Assembly (NCBI GenBank): GCA_031310005.1
Contig: CM062385.1
Span: 1,426,001-1,490,000, forward strand
Direction: 5' to 3'
DNA from: Dactylellina haptotyla
Taxonomy: Eukaryota > Ascomycota > Orbiliomycetes > Orbiliales > Orbiliaceae
Length of the DNA stretch: 64,000 bases
The notes beneath the pieces are model-generated. The model saw only the letters and a list, made by a program, of their open reading frames with translations. It did not search any database and had not been told where the DNA came from. The position numbers and the translations under genes were made by a program. This document shows positions 25,027-36,891 of this stretch, in pieces. How positions within the stretch are numbered: the first letter of the stretch is position 1; each line of letters begins with the position of its first letter.

Positions 25027-27521
25027 CTAAGCCTCCTCTCGAGGGTAAAAAACCTTTCCACGGTCCTTATCATCCACGAGCCGGCTGAGCCCCTTCAGCT
25101 TCCTGAAGAATTCCGCCTTGTTGGTCGGATTAACCCGACCGTGGAACTTCTTGCTGATGGTAGCAAAGTCGATGCCTTCTGGGGTAAGAACGGCTTTGAT
25201 TTCTTCTTCTGTGATAGAACCCTTGGATTTATCTGTAATTATATTTATCGATTAGTCTCGAGGTCGAAGGGGAGAGGAAAACAGCAATTAAATCGGTAGA
25301 GGTAAACCGTACCCATAGAGGCCCCGGGGCTCGCGTCTCTGCTCGTCCCAATCGTGGGTGACCCAGACCGTGATTTCTTACCAACTGCCGCTTTGGTGAC
25401 GGCCGGGCTTCCAGAACGAACAGGAACATTGGCCGAAGTGTCACCACCCATCCTGATCTTGATCTTCTTTGCCGCCTTTCCGCCGTCGCTGGTTGCGCCA
25501 TCCGACATCTCACCGCCGGTTTCATACTCACTACCACTACCCGCCCCCGTTGGCTTTCTTCGCTTCTTCAAGTTCTTGCCCTTGGTTGGGTCGATCGCGG
25601 TGTTATTTGGAGTTGCCGATGCGCTATCGGGTTCTCGTTTTATTGTTATCAACCGACTCTGAGGGGTAGACACTTGGCCGTTACTAGCTGCAGCCGGGGG
25701 CTTGATAGTGCTTGGCTGTTCCTCCTTTTTGATTCTTTTCGTTTGTGGCGTTGACTCCGTTCCAGAGTCCGCTGCACCTGGAGATCCAGACCGTTTTAGA
25801 GATTTAGCCGGTGGGCCTGGGGATTTACTTGGAGCGGTAGTGGTGATAGAAGATGACGTGCCTGGCTGGGCTGCCGCTTTCCCTGCAGCTGCAGCTTTCA
25901 ATGATTTGACGGCTTCTTCGGCTTCCTTTTGTTCTTGTCTTTCTCTCTTGCGGTCTTCCTCCTCTTTCTCTTTTGCCGCCTTCTCTGCTGCTTTTTTCTT
26001 TTCCTCCTCCTCCTTTTTCGCTGCTTCTTCGTCACTATCAACGGATTCTTGCTATTAAGAGAATCAGTATGTTTGCTCTGTGTTCTTCCACATTACGAAC
26101 AGAAGCAATCAAATCTGGAGAATAGGTTGGGGGAGATGTTAGGCATATTTGATAAGAACTTACCGAAGACGCATAGGGATTCTCATCTGAATCGGTTTCA
26201 TAAATAAGATTCTTCTCGCGTTGCTTGAGATACTTCTTGACTTTACGCCCATGTGCCTTTCTTGACTCTTCTAGCGCCCGTTTTTCTTTTTCCTCTCGGT
26301 CATAGTCCTTCTCATCTCGTATATCGAAGATATTAGCAGAAAGTTGTTCTCGTTGCATTTTTTTCTAAACAATGATGACGGCAACGACGTTAGCACAGAT
26401 TCGAGAAACAGACGTGCCCGAAATTCCAAGACAAGGGGTAGTCGTACGGTTGCGTTTTTAAGCTCTTCCTCGTCGCCCTCAATAATTGGAGGCGCTTCGT
26501 CGTCTGCAAAATCTTCTTCAAAATCTAGCTCATCAGCGTCTGTGAACCCTGGTTTCGCGTCGCGGCCCTCCAAGCGGTCGCCCTTGACGGTGTATAATCT
26601 CTTCGTAGCCCGCATATTCTCGCGTTCTTCTTTAAGCTTTGCCTCCTTCTCTTCCGTCTTGGTGACATCCATAAACCATCTGTTGAGCTTTTCTTTTTGC
26701 TTCATGGCAGCTTCCGCTTGATCCGCAGATAAGGTTTTAAAGGTGTTTCGTTGTTGAAACCTGTAAAACTTTTCAACTGGTATCATTTTGAACATACCCT
26801 CGTCCATGACGAGCATGACGGAAGTCCCACTAAGACCACCTTCCAGGTTTCCGATCCAGGTGTTCTTGTTTTCATAGTCTTCAATGAACCAGGGGAAGTA
26901 TTCTTCATATTTGAGCCTTCTCTCTTCTTCATCCCGTTGGAAAACTTGTTGGGTCTTCTTTTTGAACATATTTTTCTTTTGCTTTACTGCACCGCCGTGA
27001 GGGGCGATTCTAGCCAGGTTCTCGGCATGCTGTCTCTCCTTTTCCGCCTTCTCGGCTTCGCGTTTAGCTTTCTCCTCCGGGTCGATGTCCTTCTCGTCGG
27101 GGTCGAGCGGAGATCCGTTGGCGCTGGGATCAACTTTGGCGCCTTGTAAGGGACCACGGGGATCTCGTCGATGCAATTTAATAGGGCGAACGAATTCATC
27201 GGGGTCCATGATGTTCACTTCGTTTTTCGAGTACAACCGCATGCAATGGAAGCGCATATTGCGGAGGAGGGCTTTCTTGGTGGTGACGAGTTTGTATTCG
27301 GTATACGTTGAAGGATCGTCATCAGGTTCGGGTTCTTCTTTGAAGGCTGGCTTGGGGCGAGCCGGCACGGGTCCCGTAGTCTTCTTTGGAGGAGGTCGTT
27401 TTGGCTTTGGCCTGACGAGCGGGTCTCCGGTAGCGCGGCGGATTTTGCGCGGGGGTAGATTGGGAGCATTGGGACCGGGGGTGGTCTTCGTAGAAGTGGT
27501 TTGGGGTGCAGGTGACGCCAT
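25027..27521 (-). CDS. tfg1: TFIIF alpha subunit (RAP74/Tfg1)
   Basis: Exons 26448-27521, 26164-26364, 25313-26051 and 25027-25232 encode 739 aa. TFIIF binds Pol II and sets up the preinitiation complex. The dimerisation domain includes YTEYKLVTTKKALLRNM, FHCMRLYSKNEVNIM, FPWFIEDYENKNTWIGN, SVMLVMDEGMFKMIPV and FYRFQQRNTFKTL. A long charged linker follows, Lys/Glu coiled then Ser/Pro/Thr-rich. The C-terminus is the winged helix (TEEEIKAVLTPEGIDFATISKK, NKAEFFRKLKGL, GKVFYPREEA). Introns at 26365-26447, 26052-26163 and 25233-25312 keep frame. The start MASPAPQTTSTK is the first in-frame ATG consistent with the domain; longer upstream frames are leader. Confidence 0.95.
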
Positions 27522-27949
27522 CGCGCGCGAATTGGGAGTGCGGGCGAAGACGTAGCTTTCCGGGAGGTCAAGATGAGGGTATCGTGAGAGGGTAAATTGG
27601 AGGGATGCGTCGGCAACGAACGAGGGGCGGCGGCGATGATGATGATGATGGTGGTGGTTGTGGTGGTGGTGATGGGGCGGGTGCGAGAGAGAGCGGATGT
27701 GTGTGCAAGCCGGCGGCACGCAACCAACCGCCAGCAGGCAAGCAAGCAGCAACGGGGACAGCGCAGGCCGGTCAGACAATGCACACAACCTCCTCGCGGT
27801 TTCCTCACCTGCGCTCGCAATCTCTCCGCCAGACCGGCTGCCGTCCGCTTTATAGACTCCTGGATCCTGCGTGGATTCGGTCTGCATTGTTTCTTTCGTT
27901 CTTTCTTTTTGGTTTGTGATACCAAACTTCCGCCGGCGGATCCTTCGAC
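27522..27949. promoter_or_regulatory. Divergent promoter tfg1 / hsk3
   Basis: 428 bp holding both promoters. A GAT/GGT triplet tract runs from about 27635 to 27676. Confidence 0.6.
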
Positions 27950-28222
27950 ATGTCAGGATCCGGTCCTTCGTCGGCAAACATGCCCGCGGGAGGAGCCTCC
28001 AGCTCCTCCTCCTCGGGACCCTCGATGAGCTCGTCGACGTACAAAGGGCGACAGTACACGCATCTGCAGAGCCAATTGGCGCAGCTGCAGGCCAATCTGT
28101 CCGACATGGAGGAGCTGCTGCGCATGACGGCGACCCAGGCGGAGAACATCAAGGTGCTGGGCGGGCTGCACGGCGGGCTGTTCGTCGGGGCCACCAAGGT
28201 CTTCGAGGAGGGTGGGCGGTAG
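27950..28222 (+). CDS. hsk3: DASH (Dam1) complex subunit Hsk3-like
   Basis: Intronless, 90 aa. After a Ser/Gly/Pro-rich head (about 33 residues) comes a single helical domain: RQYTHLQSQLAQLQANLSD, MEELLRMTATQAENIKVLGGL and HGGLFVGATKVFEEGG. Heptad spacing and the LGGLHG-xxF-xGATKV ending match the Hsk3 family. DASH rings couple kinetochores to spindle microtubule plus ends in fungi; Hsk3 is one of its smallest subunits. Length is typical. The gene is divergent from tfg1 and ends 292 bp before Med17. A paralogous small DASH subunit is the only alternative I would consider. Confidence 0.82.
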   Translation: MSGSGPSSANMPAGGASSSSSSGPSMSSSTYKGRQYTHLQSQLAQLQANLSDMEELLRMTATQAENIKVLGGLHGGLFVGATKVFEEGGR

Positions 28223-28233
28223 TTCTTTCGCAC

Positions 28234-28266
28234 CCCTCCTCCTCCTCCTCCTCCTCCTCCTCCTCC

Positions 28267-28308
<42 letters not shown>
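28234..28308 (+). repeat. Compound microsatellite (CCT)11 (CAT)14
   Basis: A CCT run (28234-28266) joins directly to a CAT run (28267-28308), with further CAT/CAC units to about 28340. It fills most of the short hsk3-med17 gap. Confidence 0.92.
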
Positions 28309-28514
28309 CCGTCATCATCATCACCATTGTCACCATCACTACCATCGATCGCGATATCGCTGCCGTCGTTACCTGGCTGCGATCCTTCCCGACGCGACCT
28401 TCCCTTGTTCCTGCCCTCATCCCCGTCCTTATTCTTGTTATTTATCATTGTTATTGGTCCTCTTCTTATTATCGTTATATTTCCACGAAACAATTGTCGT
28501 TAAAGTCGCCAGGG

Positions 28515-30629
28515 ATGCCTCCCTCGCCGTCTTCCCCCTCGCCGCCGTCGTTACCCCCTTCCCCCTCTGCCTCGCCTTCCTCGCCGCCGCTCCTTCTCGC
28601 CCTCACCTCCTGGCCCGACCCGGATCCGCGTGCATCATCCTTATCCTCTCTAATCCCCCGCATCCAGACCGAGCGTGGTCCCTTCAAGAACGTCAACGAA
28701 GACGGGCTCCACGAAGAAATCGCCGCCGCCGAAAAGCAACACGACCCTCAAGACGCGTCCAAAGATGACGACCAGGTCCCTCTGTCTTCTGAGGATCCTC
28801 CCAATCCTCGGGAAGCTCTCGCTATCAAACGGCAAGAGCTAATCAAGCTAGTCGAGTAAGTATAAGGCCTCCCGACTTCCAATCGCTCGTCTAACCCGCC
28901 GTAGACAAGCTCAGTTCGAAGCTATGTACGCCCTGGACTTCGTCTCTCTGCTCCTCTCCAGCGTGCGTCCCACCCACGCTGAAGCTTCGATGTCCCGTCA
29001 CCTCAAAGAAAACGTTGCCAGCGGCACTCTGGGATCTGAACCCATCCGGAATAAGGAACCTTCAGTTTCGGCTAAGACGGATAGTGACGCAATATCCAAG
29101 GGTTGGAGATCGGAGGCTTTGATACAATCGGCCGGCTCCCTACTCACCGCTGCCTCCCGCTTGGCACAGGAGTCCGAAAGAGAGGAGATGTATTGGGAGG
29201 ATGTTCTCGATGTCAAGAGAGAAGGCTGGGCCATCTGCCGGATTCCCAGAGAATCGCAGAGCCTTGGTGTTAGATTTGGCTTTTCCGAAGGTCAGTAATC
29301 CTCAATAGCCACCGCTCAACTTCTACTCAGGATCAATCCAGTTATACTCATCATTTCCCCTCCTCTTTCTTCCCTTTTCAAACGCAACAGCCGGTGCAGA
29401 CGAGAAATATCGCGGCTTGGGCGTTCTCCGAAAAGGTGCCGATGGAGCGATTACTATGCAGGATCTTGGCCATGGAAACACGAATCGAAATGCTGTTCGG
29501 GTGAGGATCATGCGGGACGGCCAGATGACGGGGACGTCCACGCCATTCGCGGACGACACCCATACCTCTGGAATCACCAGTATGATACAAACCTCAAGGA
29601 ACTATGCGTACGAGCATGAACTTTTCCTAGAAATCGCGCGAGAAGCAAGAACGCTCGCGAATCTTGGCTTTCGGAATACTGATGAGGCCATAACCTTCGA
29701 GCTCAGTTCTAACAGCTCCGTCGTTATCGATCAAGTAAGTTCTTTTTTTTATATTTCCCAGTATACCTATTAGTACATGTTCTGGTGAAACTTCTTGCAT
29801 CTAGATACTCGCTAACCGAGATCCATAGATAAATAGCGGGGATCTGCCATCAGAGGCGCTACCTTCAAATGCGGATGACAACCTCGCCCAGGGTCTCTCG
29901 ATCGCCTTACATTTGCTCCTATCTCATGCGCACCGGCAAAGCCTCAAAAAAAGGCGCACGCCGCCGCCTCTCCTATCACACAGACCCGCCGCGACACCCC
30001 CCCTTTTTCTACTTCGGCCGATTGCTTCGCATCTCCGACACCAAGGCAGCACCGATGAATTCGCAACATCGGCGCTCCGACTAACGAGGTTTGCGGAATC
30101 AGCAGGTCTGACTTCATCGATCTTACTTGACAGGTGCCATAATTGTTTCTCCAAAGATATTGATAGTTTGGAATCCGCTTTAGACTCGTTGGTTGGATTC
30201 CTGGAAACCAAAGCCGTTGTTAACTTCCCCGGAGGCTGGAAAATCGTCGTACAAATCCAGACACTCCTCGCCCCATCTATCTTTGGAACCCGATTTGTAG
30301 TGCAAACTGCACACGACGGCAGCTGTGCCACATTGATGGGTAATAATATTTTTAGCTCGCAGGCTGAAGTCCAGCGATACCTACAGTGGTGCCTGGAACG
30401 AAGTGTCATCAATCACATACGTATTGGTAGCAATGTATGGACCCAGATCGCAATGAGCAATGAGATGACACAGACTGGAGAGCAAAGTCAATATAAACGA
30501 GTTCGTGTAGAGGTAGAAGTGGACCATCTCGCGGTTCGTTGGACTGTTGGTGGTAGTCAAGACGAAACCTATAAATGGGTACAGGAGGGTGGAGGAAGGA
30601 CTCTGGATTCTCTCATAAAATCGATTTAG
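28515..30629 (+). CDS. med17: Mediator complex subunit 17 (Med17/Srb4)
   Basis: Exons 28515-28855, 28905-29290, 29391-29734 and 29829-30629 encode 623 aa. Med17 is the head-module scaffold that contacts Pol II. Family patterns: GPFKNVNEDGLHEEI, EAMYALDFVSLLLSS, KGWRSEALIQSAGSLLTAASRL, WEDVLDVKREGWAICRIPRE, LGVRFGFSEAGADEKYRGLGVLRK (read over a junction), ELFLEIAREARTLANLGF, and a C-terminal domain with FPGGWKIVVQIQTLLAPS and VRVEVEVDHLAVRW. The first about 35 residues are almost only Pro/Ser and come from a C-rich repeat zone, so the true start may lie further 3' or in an upstream exon. All junctions keep frame. Confidence 0.93.
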
Positions 30630-30954
30630 TCAATTACAATTTCTTCTCCTTTTATTTAATATATATACTTGTAAATAGATCTTTATTTGAACTGTCCAAT
30701 TAGATAATAATGTAGTAATCAATGATATATATACAGCAGAAGGTTCCCTTAGAAGTTTTATTGCAAGAGAAACCGTGCTCCTTCTGAATCGAAGCCATCA
30801 GAAGTTTCCAAAACTGAACCCTTGATTTTCTGTTTTTCTTCTCTCCCTCTTTGGTGTGTAACCATCCAGTGCCCCAACAAAGGGGATCTCACGCACCTCA
30901 GAGCGAACGTCCTTGCCGTGAAATCAATCAATATACAAATTTCTACAACTAGTT
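30630..30954. other. Convergent intergenic region med17 / nuxm
   Basis: 325 bp, AT-rich near 30650-30740. No gene seen; probably both 3' UTRs. Confidence 0.55.
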
Positions 30955-31823
30955 TTAGCTTGACTTTTCCTTCGTCAGCCTCTCTTTCTCCATCTCATCT
31001 TCTGCCGCTTTGTAATACTTCGAGGTGTCAACTCCGTGCTAAAATGGACAAAACCCCCCGGTATGGAATATTAGAAGATTTGGCTACAAAATTGGTCGCG
31101 ATGTCTAGAAAGAAAACAGATTTATCTTTACCTGATCATGATTCGCAAGGTTGAACCAAGGAAAAACATGGAACATCAATTGTGAGTAACGGCTATTTCT
31201 TGCGGCAACCCCTTGCATGTATGGCGTAAGACTCGTCTCGCCATATAGTGGCTCTTTCCTCTTAACCTTGTCTACCATCTCTCGCATGTCCATCTGGACC
31301 TCACGTTCATTTTCGGTCCACCCCCAGAATCGAACTACCAAGAGCAAGATAGATATTTAGAGCCATGGGACCAGGGCATATATACTCTTAGGGATCTGGG
31401 AAGACATACGTGAACTCCTCTGGTAGGCGAGAAGAAACCCGCCAGTGAGACCAATCAATCCACTCGTACGTGCGCCGGACATCAATGCTGTCCGGCCCAT
31501 ATACGAAGGAGAAGAGTAATCCATCAGCAGATAGAGCCCAGGAGCAGCAGCTGTCGAGCCGACTATTGTGGCATAGTCCGAAGGTCTAAAGTATCGTATG
31601 ACGCGGGAAAAGTATCTGGTATGTAGGAAAGCATTCATGCCGCGAGATCAGCTATTGTGGCACCAGTGAGGGTACAAACAGACAAAACACACGGATCATT
31701 ATCGATAAGCTATGGTATTTGTTCCCATGAGTCAGTACGACGTTTCTAAAAGTGGGCCTGTAGGAGAGGGTATAGGTAACGAACAGGATATGGGTGGTCG
31801 ATTTTCTTGGGTGGAACAGCCAT
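30955..31823 (-). CDS. Complex I subunit NUXM (NADH dehydrogenase 20.9 kDa subunit)
   Basis: Exons 31785-31823, 31693-31709, 31410-31615, 31132-31334 and 30955-31038 encode 182 aa (Neurospora homologue about 189). The N-terminus assembles from three exons as KIDHPYP + LIDNDP + YFSRVIRYFRPSDY, matching the fungal family DYPLIDNDPHFSRV. Two hydrophobic segments follow (APGLYLLMDY region; SGLIGLTGGFLLAY), then LRFWGWTENEREVQMDMREM, YMQGVAARNSRYSQLM, FPWFNLANHDQHGVDTSKYY. This is a membrane-arm accessory subunit of respiratory complex I, fungal/protist type. The 17-nt second exon is needed to keep the conserved motif. The first donor is GTTCGT, non-standard at +3 to +5. Confidence 0.92.
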
Positions 31824-32092
31824 CTTTAGCGGCTGGATCGAGCGAACGATTGCTCTCAAACAACTGCTGTAGATTGAAGTATTCCGTGAACTAGTGCCGA
31901 TGGAGGTCGCTGGAGCGGAAGCGATATGTTCGTTGCTTGGTGTTGTCGGGTCGGATTTGAATTTGGTCAGTTCAAATCGGAGTGAACCCCCGACCTCACC
32001 TAAAACGTTCCAGCGAGTGCTGAAGCCGCAACCCACCACCAAAACATTCCCCCACCACGAAAACAGCGGCCAAGGAGTTCCAAACCGCGCGC
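31824..32092. promoter_or_regulatory. Divergent promoter nuxm / ski2
   Basis: 269 bp between starts of a complex I gene and the Ski2 gene. No motif could be assigned. Confidence 0.5.
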
Positions 32093-35000
32093 ATGCACAA
32101 TCAATCCGACATCACACGAGCCAGACAAATGGAGTCTGATATCTCATCAAGACTAGAAGCTCTCCGAATCTTTAGTCCAGGGCACAGCGAGCTCCTCGAC
32201 CCAGACGTTGATATTGATGCGGCACTCCACGCGCCGAAACCGAGACCACCCATCAAGAGATCTCAAAATGACATACTCAAAGAGCTTGAGGATGGCTTCT
32301 TCACACCCTTAGAAGGTTTCCCGGTGGAATGGTTAAACAGATTACAAGAGTGTGGCATACAATGTCCCAATCCTTATCGAATTATTTCCTTTCTCTTCCC
32401 AGTTTGAATGAACTCGCGAACCTAACTTCACTTGTTCCTCTCCATTGTTAGGCGATGGGAGGACCCCCCGGATTACTATTCGCTGTTTGCGCTCGCGCCC
32501 ACGATGACAAGAACTGTTATACGTTTCACCCGAGAAGGCCTTGAAGGTCGAGTCACCGGCTATAAGGAAGTTTCCATCCCTGCCCAATCTATAAACGCGA
32601 AGAATTCGACGTCTCTACTCCGAAAACCGGGAACAAGAGCGGATTTCGTTCGGGGCAAAGCTGGTTTTTTTCCATTTTCCCCTGGTGGACTGGATGCCGC
32701 GACTGCTGGTGAGAGGACAGACGGCTTGGAATCTGCTGAAGCCGGTCAAGATATTTCGATAGGAAAGGATGGATTGCTACAAGTAGCTCCAGGCCTACTT
32801 AGAGGCCTGGGTTTAGACGATGATGAGGAAGTACTTGACGAGGACGACGCCGACGGTTTCCAATTTGGGGACATCCAGCCAATACATAAACTCAAAGAGA
32901 CCAATGAAACAGACATGCATCAGAAAAAGCCTCCTGGCGCGGTATCTGAACTTGAGGGCATCGACGACCTCTTGCCGGTTGAATTCCCACTGCTCGCTCC
33001 ACGAGGGCAACTAGCGCCAGCATCTATGAAAACCCGAGGCAAGGAGTGGGCTCACATGGTCGACATCAACCAAGATCTTACCAATTTTCGAGAGCTGGTC
33101 CCAAACATGGCCAGAGAATGGCCCTTTGAACTAGATAACTTTCAAAAAGAAGCGGTCTATCATCTGGAAAACGGAGATTCGGTATTTGTGGCAGCTCATA
33201 CCTCCGCTGGCAAAACGGTGGTAGCCGAATATGCCATCGCATTAGCATCCAAACACATGACGAAAGCTATCTACACATCCCCTATCAAGGCACTCAGCAA
33301 CCAGAAGTTCAGAGATTTTAGAGGCATATTTGAAGATGTAGGGATCTTGACTGGCGATGTGCAAATCAACCCTGAGGCTAGCTGTTTAATCATGACAACT
33401 GAGATTTTACGCAGCATGCTTTACCGCGGGGCCGACCTCATCCGAGACGTAGAATTCGTTATCTTTGATGAAGTTCACTACGTCAACGATCAGGAGAGAG
33501 GTGTAGTTTGGGAAGAAGTTATTATTATGCTACCTGATCACGTCAATCTGATTCTGCTCTCTGCCACCGTTCCGAATACTTATGAATTTGCTAGCTGGGT
33601 CGGGAGAACGAAAAAGAAAGATATTTACGTCATTTCTACCCCCAAACGGCCTGTACCCTTGGAACATTATCTCTGGGCAGGCAAGAAAATGCATAAGATC
33701 GTTGATCAGAACAAAAAGTTCTCAGAACCAGGCTGGAAGGATGCCAATGATGCCATGTCAGGGAAGAAGGACGAGAAACTCAAGGACCAACCGCCCACCG
33801 CACGGGGTGGTGGCAGCCAGAGAGGCGGGCAGAGAGGCGGGCCCAGTAGCCGTGGACAAAACCAGAGAGGTGGTAGAGGTGGCAATATGATGCGGGGAGC
33901 CAGTGGTGTTTCTTCCTTTAATCGTGGTGGTCGGGGGGGTAGGACCACTGCAAACCAGGACAAGAATCTATGGGTTCACCTGGTTCAACACCTCAAAAAA
34001 GAAGATTTGCTCCCGGGTTGTATATTCGTCTTCTCTAAGAAGCGGTGCGAAGAGAATGCCGATGCTTTGTCCAATTTAGACTATTGCACTGCAAACGAGA
34101 AAAGTGCGATCCACATGATTGTTGAAAAGTCTATCGCTAGATTACGGATTGAAGATAGACAATTACCGCAGATCCGCCGTTTACGAGATTTACTCGGAAG
34201 AGGTATTGCCGTGCATCATGGTGGCCTGCTTCCGATTGTGAAGGAGATGGTTGAGATTCTATTCGCAAAATCCTTGGTGAAGGTATTGTTTGCTACTGAG
34301 ACCTTTGCAATGGTAAGTTCAAGTCCGAGTTTCAGTTTGACGAATACAATTCTCATAAGATTGCTTTTTGTTAGGGCCTAAATCTTCCAACTCGTACAGT
34401 TGTATTTTCCGGCATCCGAAAACATGATGGGAAATCTTTTCGAGACCTATTGTCGGGTGAATATATTCAGATGGCTGGAAGAGCAGGTCGGAGAGGCTTA
34501 GACAGTTCGGGTACAGTTATAATTGTGGGAAATGGGGACGAGGCTCCACCAGCGAGTACCTTAAAAACAATGATCCTTGGGCAACCCACGAAGCTCCAGA
34601 GTCAATTCCGTCTGACCTACAACATGATCTTGAACTTACTTCGTGTTGAAGCCTTAAAAATCGAAGAAATGATCAAGCGCAGTTTCAGCGAGAACGCCAC
34701 GCAAACTTTGTTGCCTGAACACCAAAAGATGGTAACGGCGAATGAAGAAGATCTGAAGAGACTCACGAGAGAGGATTGCCCATATTGCAACGAAGACTTA
34801 GACAATCTGCATGATGCGGCAATGGCTTACAAGAAAGCCACTCAGAACTTACACACTCTAGCTTTAAAGAACCCACAAGGAAAGCGGATGTTTTGCTCCG
34901 GAAGGGTAGTGATAATTCAAGACGATAAGGGTACCAGAACAGTCGGTGTCTTGATAAGACCGACTCTGACTCCTGGATCTAACCCATTCATGCAAGTTCT

Positions 35001-36063
35001 ACGGCTTAGTGGTGGGAATGACCAAAAAGTACCTAGTGACTCTATTCCATTCGCCCAGGTATTCGCCACGGTGATCCGGAATATAGCGGCAGACAAGAGC
35101 AAAATCAAAGAGTCCGCTGTACCTTTAACACAAATCGAATATATTTCCCGAGCCATAGTGGAAACTCGCATCAGCGAAGCCCGAACTGGCAAAGGAACGG
35201 TTGTCAAACAGCTTGCCCAAGAATTGAAAGAACTCGGCCAGAATTGGGAGGATTCGAGATGGACTGAGAACGACTGGGCAAAAATTCGTGACATGCAGTT
35301 TCAAGAAATTTTCAAGGCAAGGAAGGCGGAATTACAAAAGATCAGAAAATACAAGAGCTTTGTGTGCCCGAATTTCTCGAAGCATTTTCGCGCTCGGAAT
35401 GAAGAATATAAACTCCAAGAAGAAATTAACAATCTGAAGCAGTTGATATCAGACCAGAATCTTCAGCTTCTACCAGACTACGAGCAAAGGATCACAGTAT
35501 TGAAGCAACTAGACTTCATTGACGAGAGCTCAAGGGTGCAACTAAAAGGGCGAGTTGCATGCGAGATCAACTCGGCAAACGAACTCGTATTGACAGAACT
35601 CATTCTCGAGAACACACTAGCCGATTTTGAGCCAGAGGAAATGGTGGCGCTATTGTCTGCGTTCGTCTTTCAGGAGAAGACAGACACCGTCCCTGTAGTG
35701 CCACCAAAGCTCGAGCGAGGGAAGGAGAAGATTCTCGAAATTGCCAAACGTGTAAATGAAATACAAACGGAGCATCAAATACTCATAAACGCTGAAACAG
35801 ACGACTTTGAAGGACGACCGCGCTTTGGTCTTATGGAAGTAGTCTACGAGTGGGCGAGAGGTATGACATTTGAGCGAATCACGGATCTTACAGATGTGCT
35901 GGAAGGGACTATCGTTCGAGTGATCACACGGCTGGATGAAACTTGCAGGGAGGTGAGAAACGCCGCGAGGATTATTGGTGATCCTGCACTCTACCAAAAG
36001 GCAGAAAAATGTCAGGAAATGATTAGGAGGGATATTATATCTTGCGGCTCCTTGTACTTCTAG
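32093..36063 (+). CDS. ski2: Ski2 RNA helicase of the cytoplasmic Ski complex
   Basis: Exons 32093-32349, 32452-34312 and 34375-36063 encode 1,268 aa (yeast 1,287). Ski2 threads mRNA into the cytoplasmic exosome with Ski3 and Ski8. Visible: N-terminal Ski-binding part ([17 protein letters not shown] across a junction), motif [11 protein letters not shown] near 332, DEVHYVND near 425, SATVPN, then an arch-type insertion, HHGGLLPI, and motif [14 protein letters not shown] near 738. DSHCT-type C-terminus: [16 protein letters not shown] ... [17 protein letters not shown], ending SCGSLYF. An RGG-rich block of about 50 residues (33805-33955) lies between the two RecA domains. Mtr4 is excluded by the SKI2-type N-terminus and RGG block. 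A second ATG at 32129 may be the real start. Confidence 0.95.
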
Positions 36064-36891
36064 GCTTGTGGAAGGGTGGGTGGCTGATGCAGGCGCCTGT
36101 ATCTCGCCGATTTGCGACGGCGCAGTTAAGTGGATTCGAAGCAGGAGATCTTGTTCGACTACCCTGGCTCTCTCTGTGTGTGTGCCTGTGTATTGGATGA
36201 GCGTTTCCGCCTAACAAGGTCCACGCGATGTAAGTTTAGAATACCAAGTATCAGACGGTATACCGTTTTATATATATTTAATTTCGAGGGAAGCGCGAGA
36301 GCGGCGGTATGGAGGAAGCTTAGCAGGCACGCATGCAGTCCACAACCACACCGCCCAAGGTTTTCGAGCTATCCATTTGCACGCAACTTCTTTTTGTGAC
36401 CAAGTACTGTGATAAAACCCATTTGCTATATATATAACTTTTTTTTCTTTTAATTTAATTTAATTTAATTTATTTTTATTTTTCTTCTTAGCTTTCGAAA
36501 CGAAGCGAGAAACAGGCGAGCGAAGGATTTTCTAATTGTTCAATCTAATTTTTTAAACAAATTTCTGGGCTCCAAGAGACGGAAAGAGAAAGGAAGGAAG
36601 GGGAAAAAAACCAAAAAAAAAAACCAAAAAAAAACTACATGTTATACAACCAAAACCTGCGCCCCCACCAAACTCCACAGACGGACGACAGCACAAGAAG
36701 AACCTCTCCACAACGTACAACCCCAACTGGACAGAAGCGAGCAACATTCGGTCAGCAGCAGCAGCAGCAGCACCCGGTCCTGAACTCGAGAAGCTCCACC
36801 CAGCTGTGGCTACACCAGCGACCCCAATCTGCCCCCCCTTCCGCATCCTCCACAGCTTCGCACTCGGTCGAATGCCACCAGCCTGCCCGAG
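36064..36891. promoter_or_regulatory. Intergenic region ski2 / importin
   Basis: 828 bp between two plus-strand genes. Contains a five-copy TTTAA repeat (about 36449-36472), A runs near 36605-36635 and (CAG)6 at 36753-36771 in the likely importin leader. Confidence 0.55.
36449..36472 (+). repeat. (TTTAA)5 tandem repeat
   Basis: Five near-perfect 5-bp AT-only units in the ski2-importin gap. Confidence 0.75.

Noticed and set aside
26271-27977. 568-codon open frame giving an N-terminally extended TFIIF alpha
   Set aside because: The upstream 152 codons are His/Pro repeat sequence in the shared promoter with hsk3, without family similarity. The last part runs into intron 1.
28260-28320. CAT/CCT run as a CRISPR-like or satellite array
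   Set aside because: A simple trinucleotide microsatellite with no spacer-repeat structure.
27950-34381. Possible co-regulated transcription/RNA cluster (hsk3, med17, ski2)
   Set aside because: Genes of different roles with a respiratory gene between; housekeeping neighbours explain it without a cluster.
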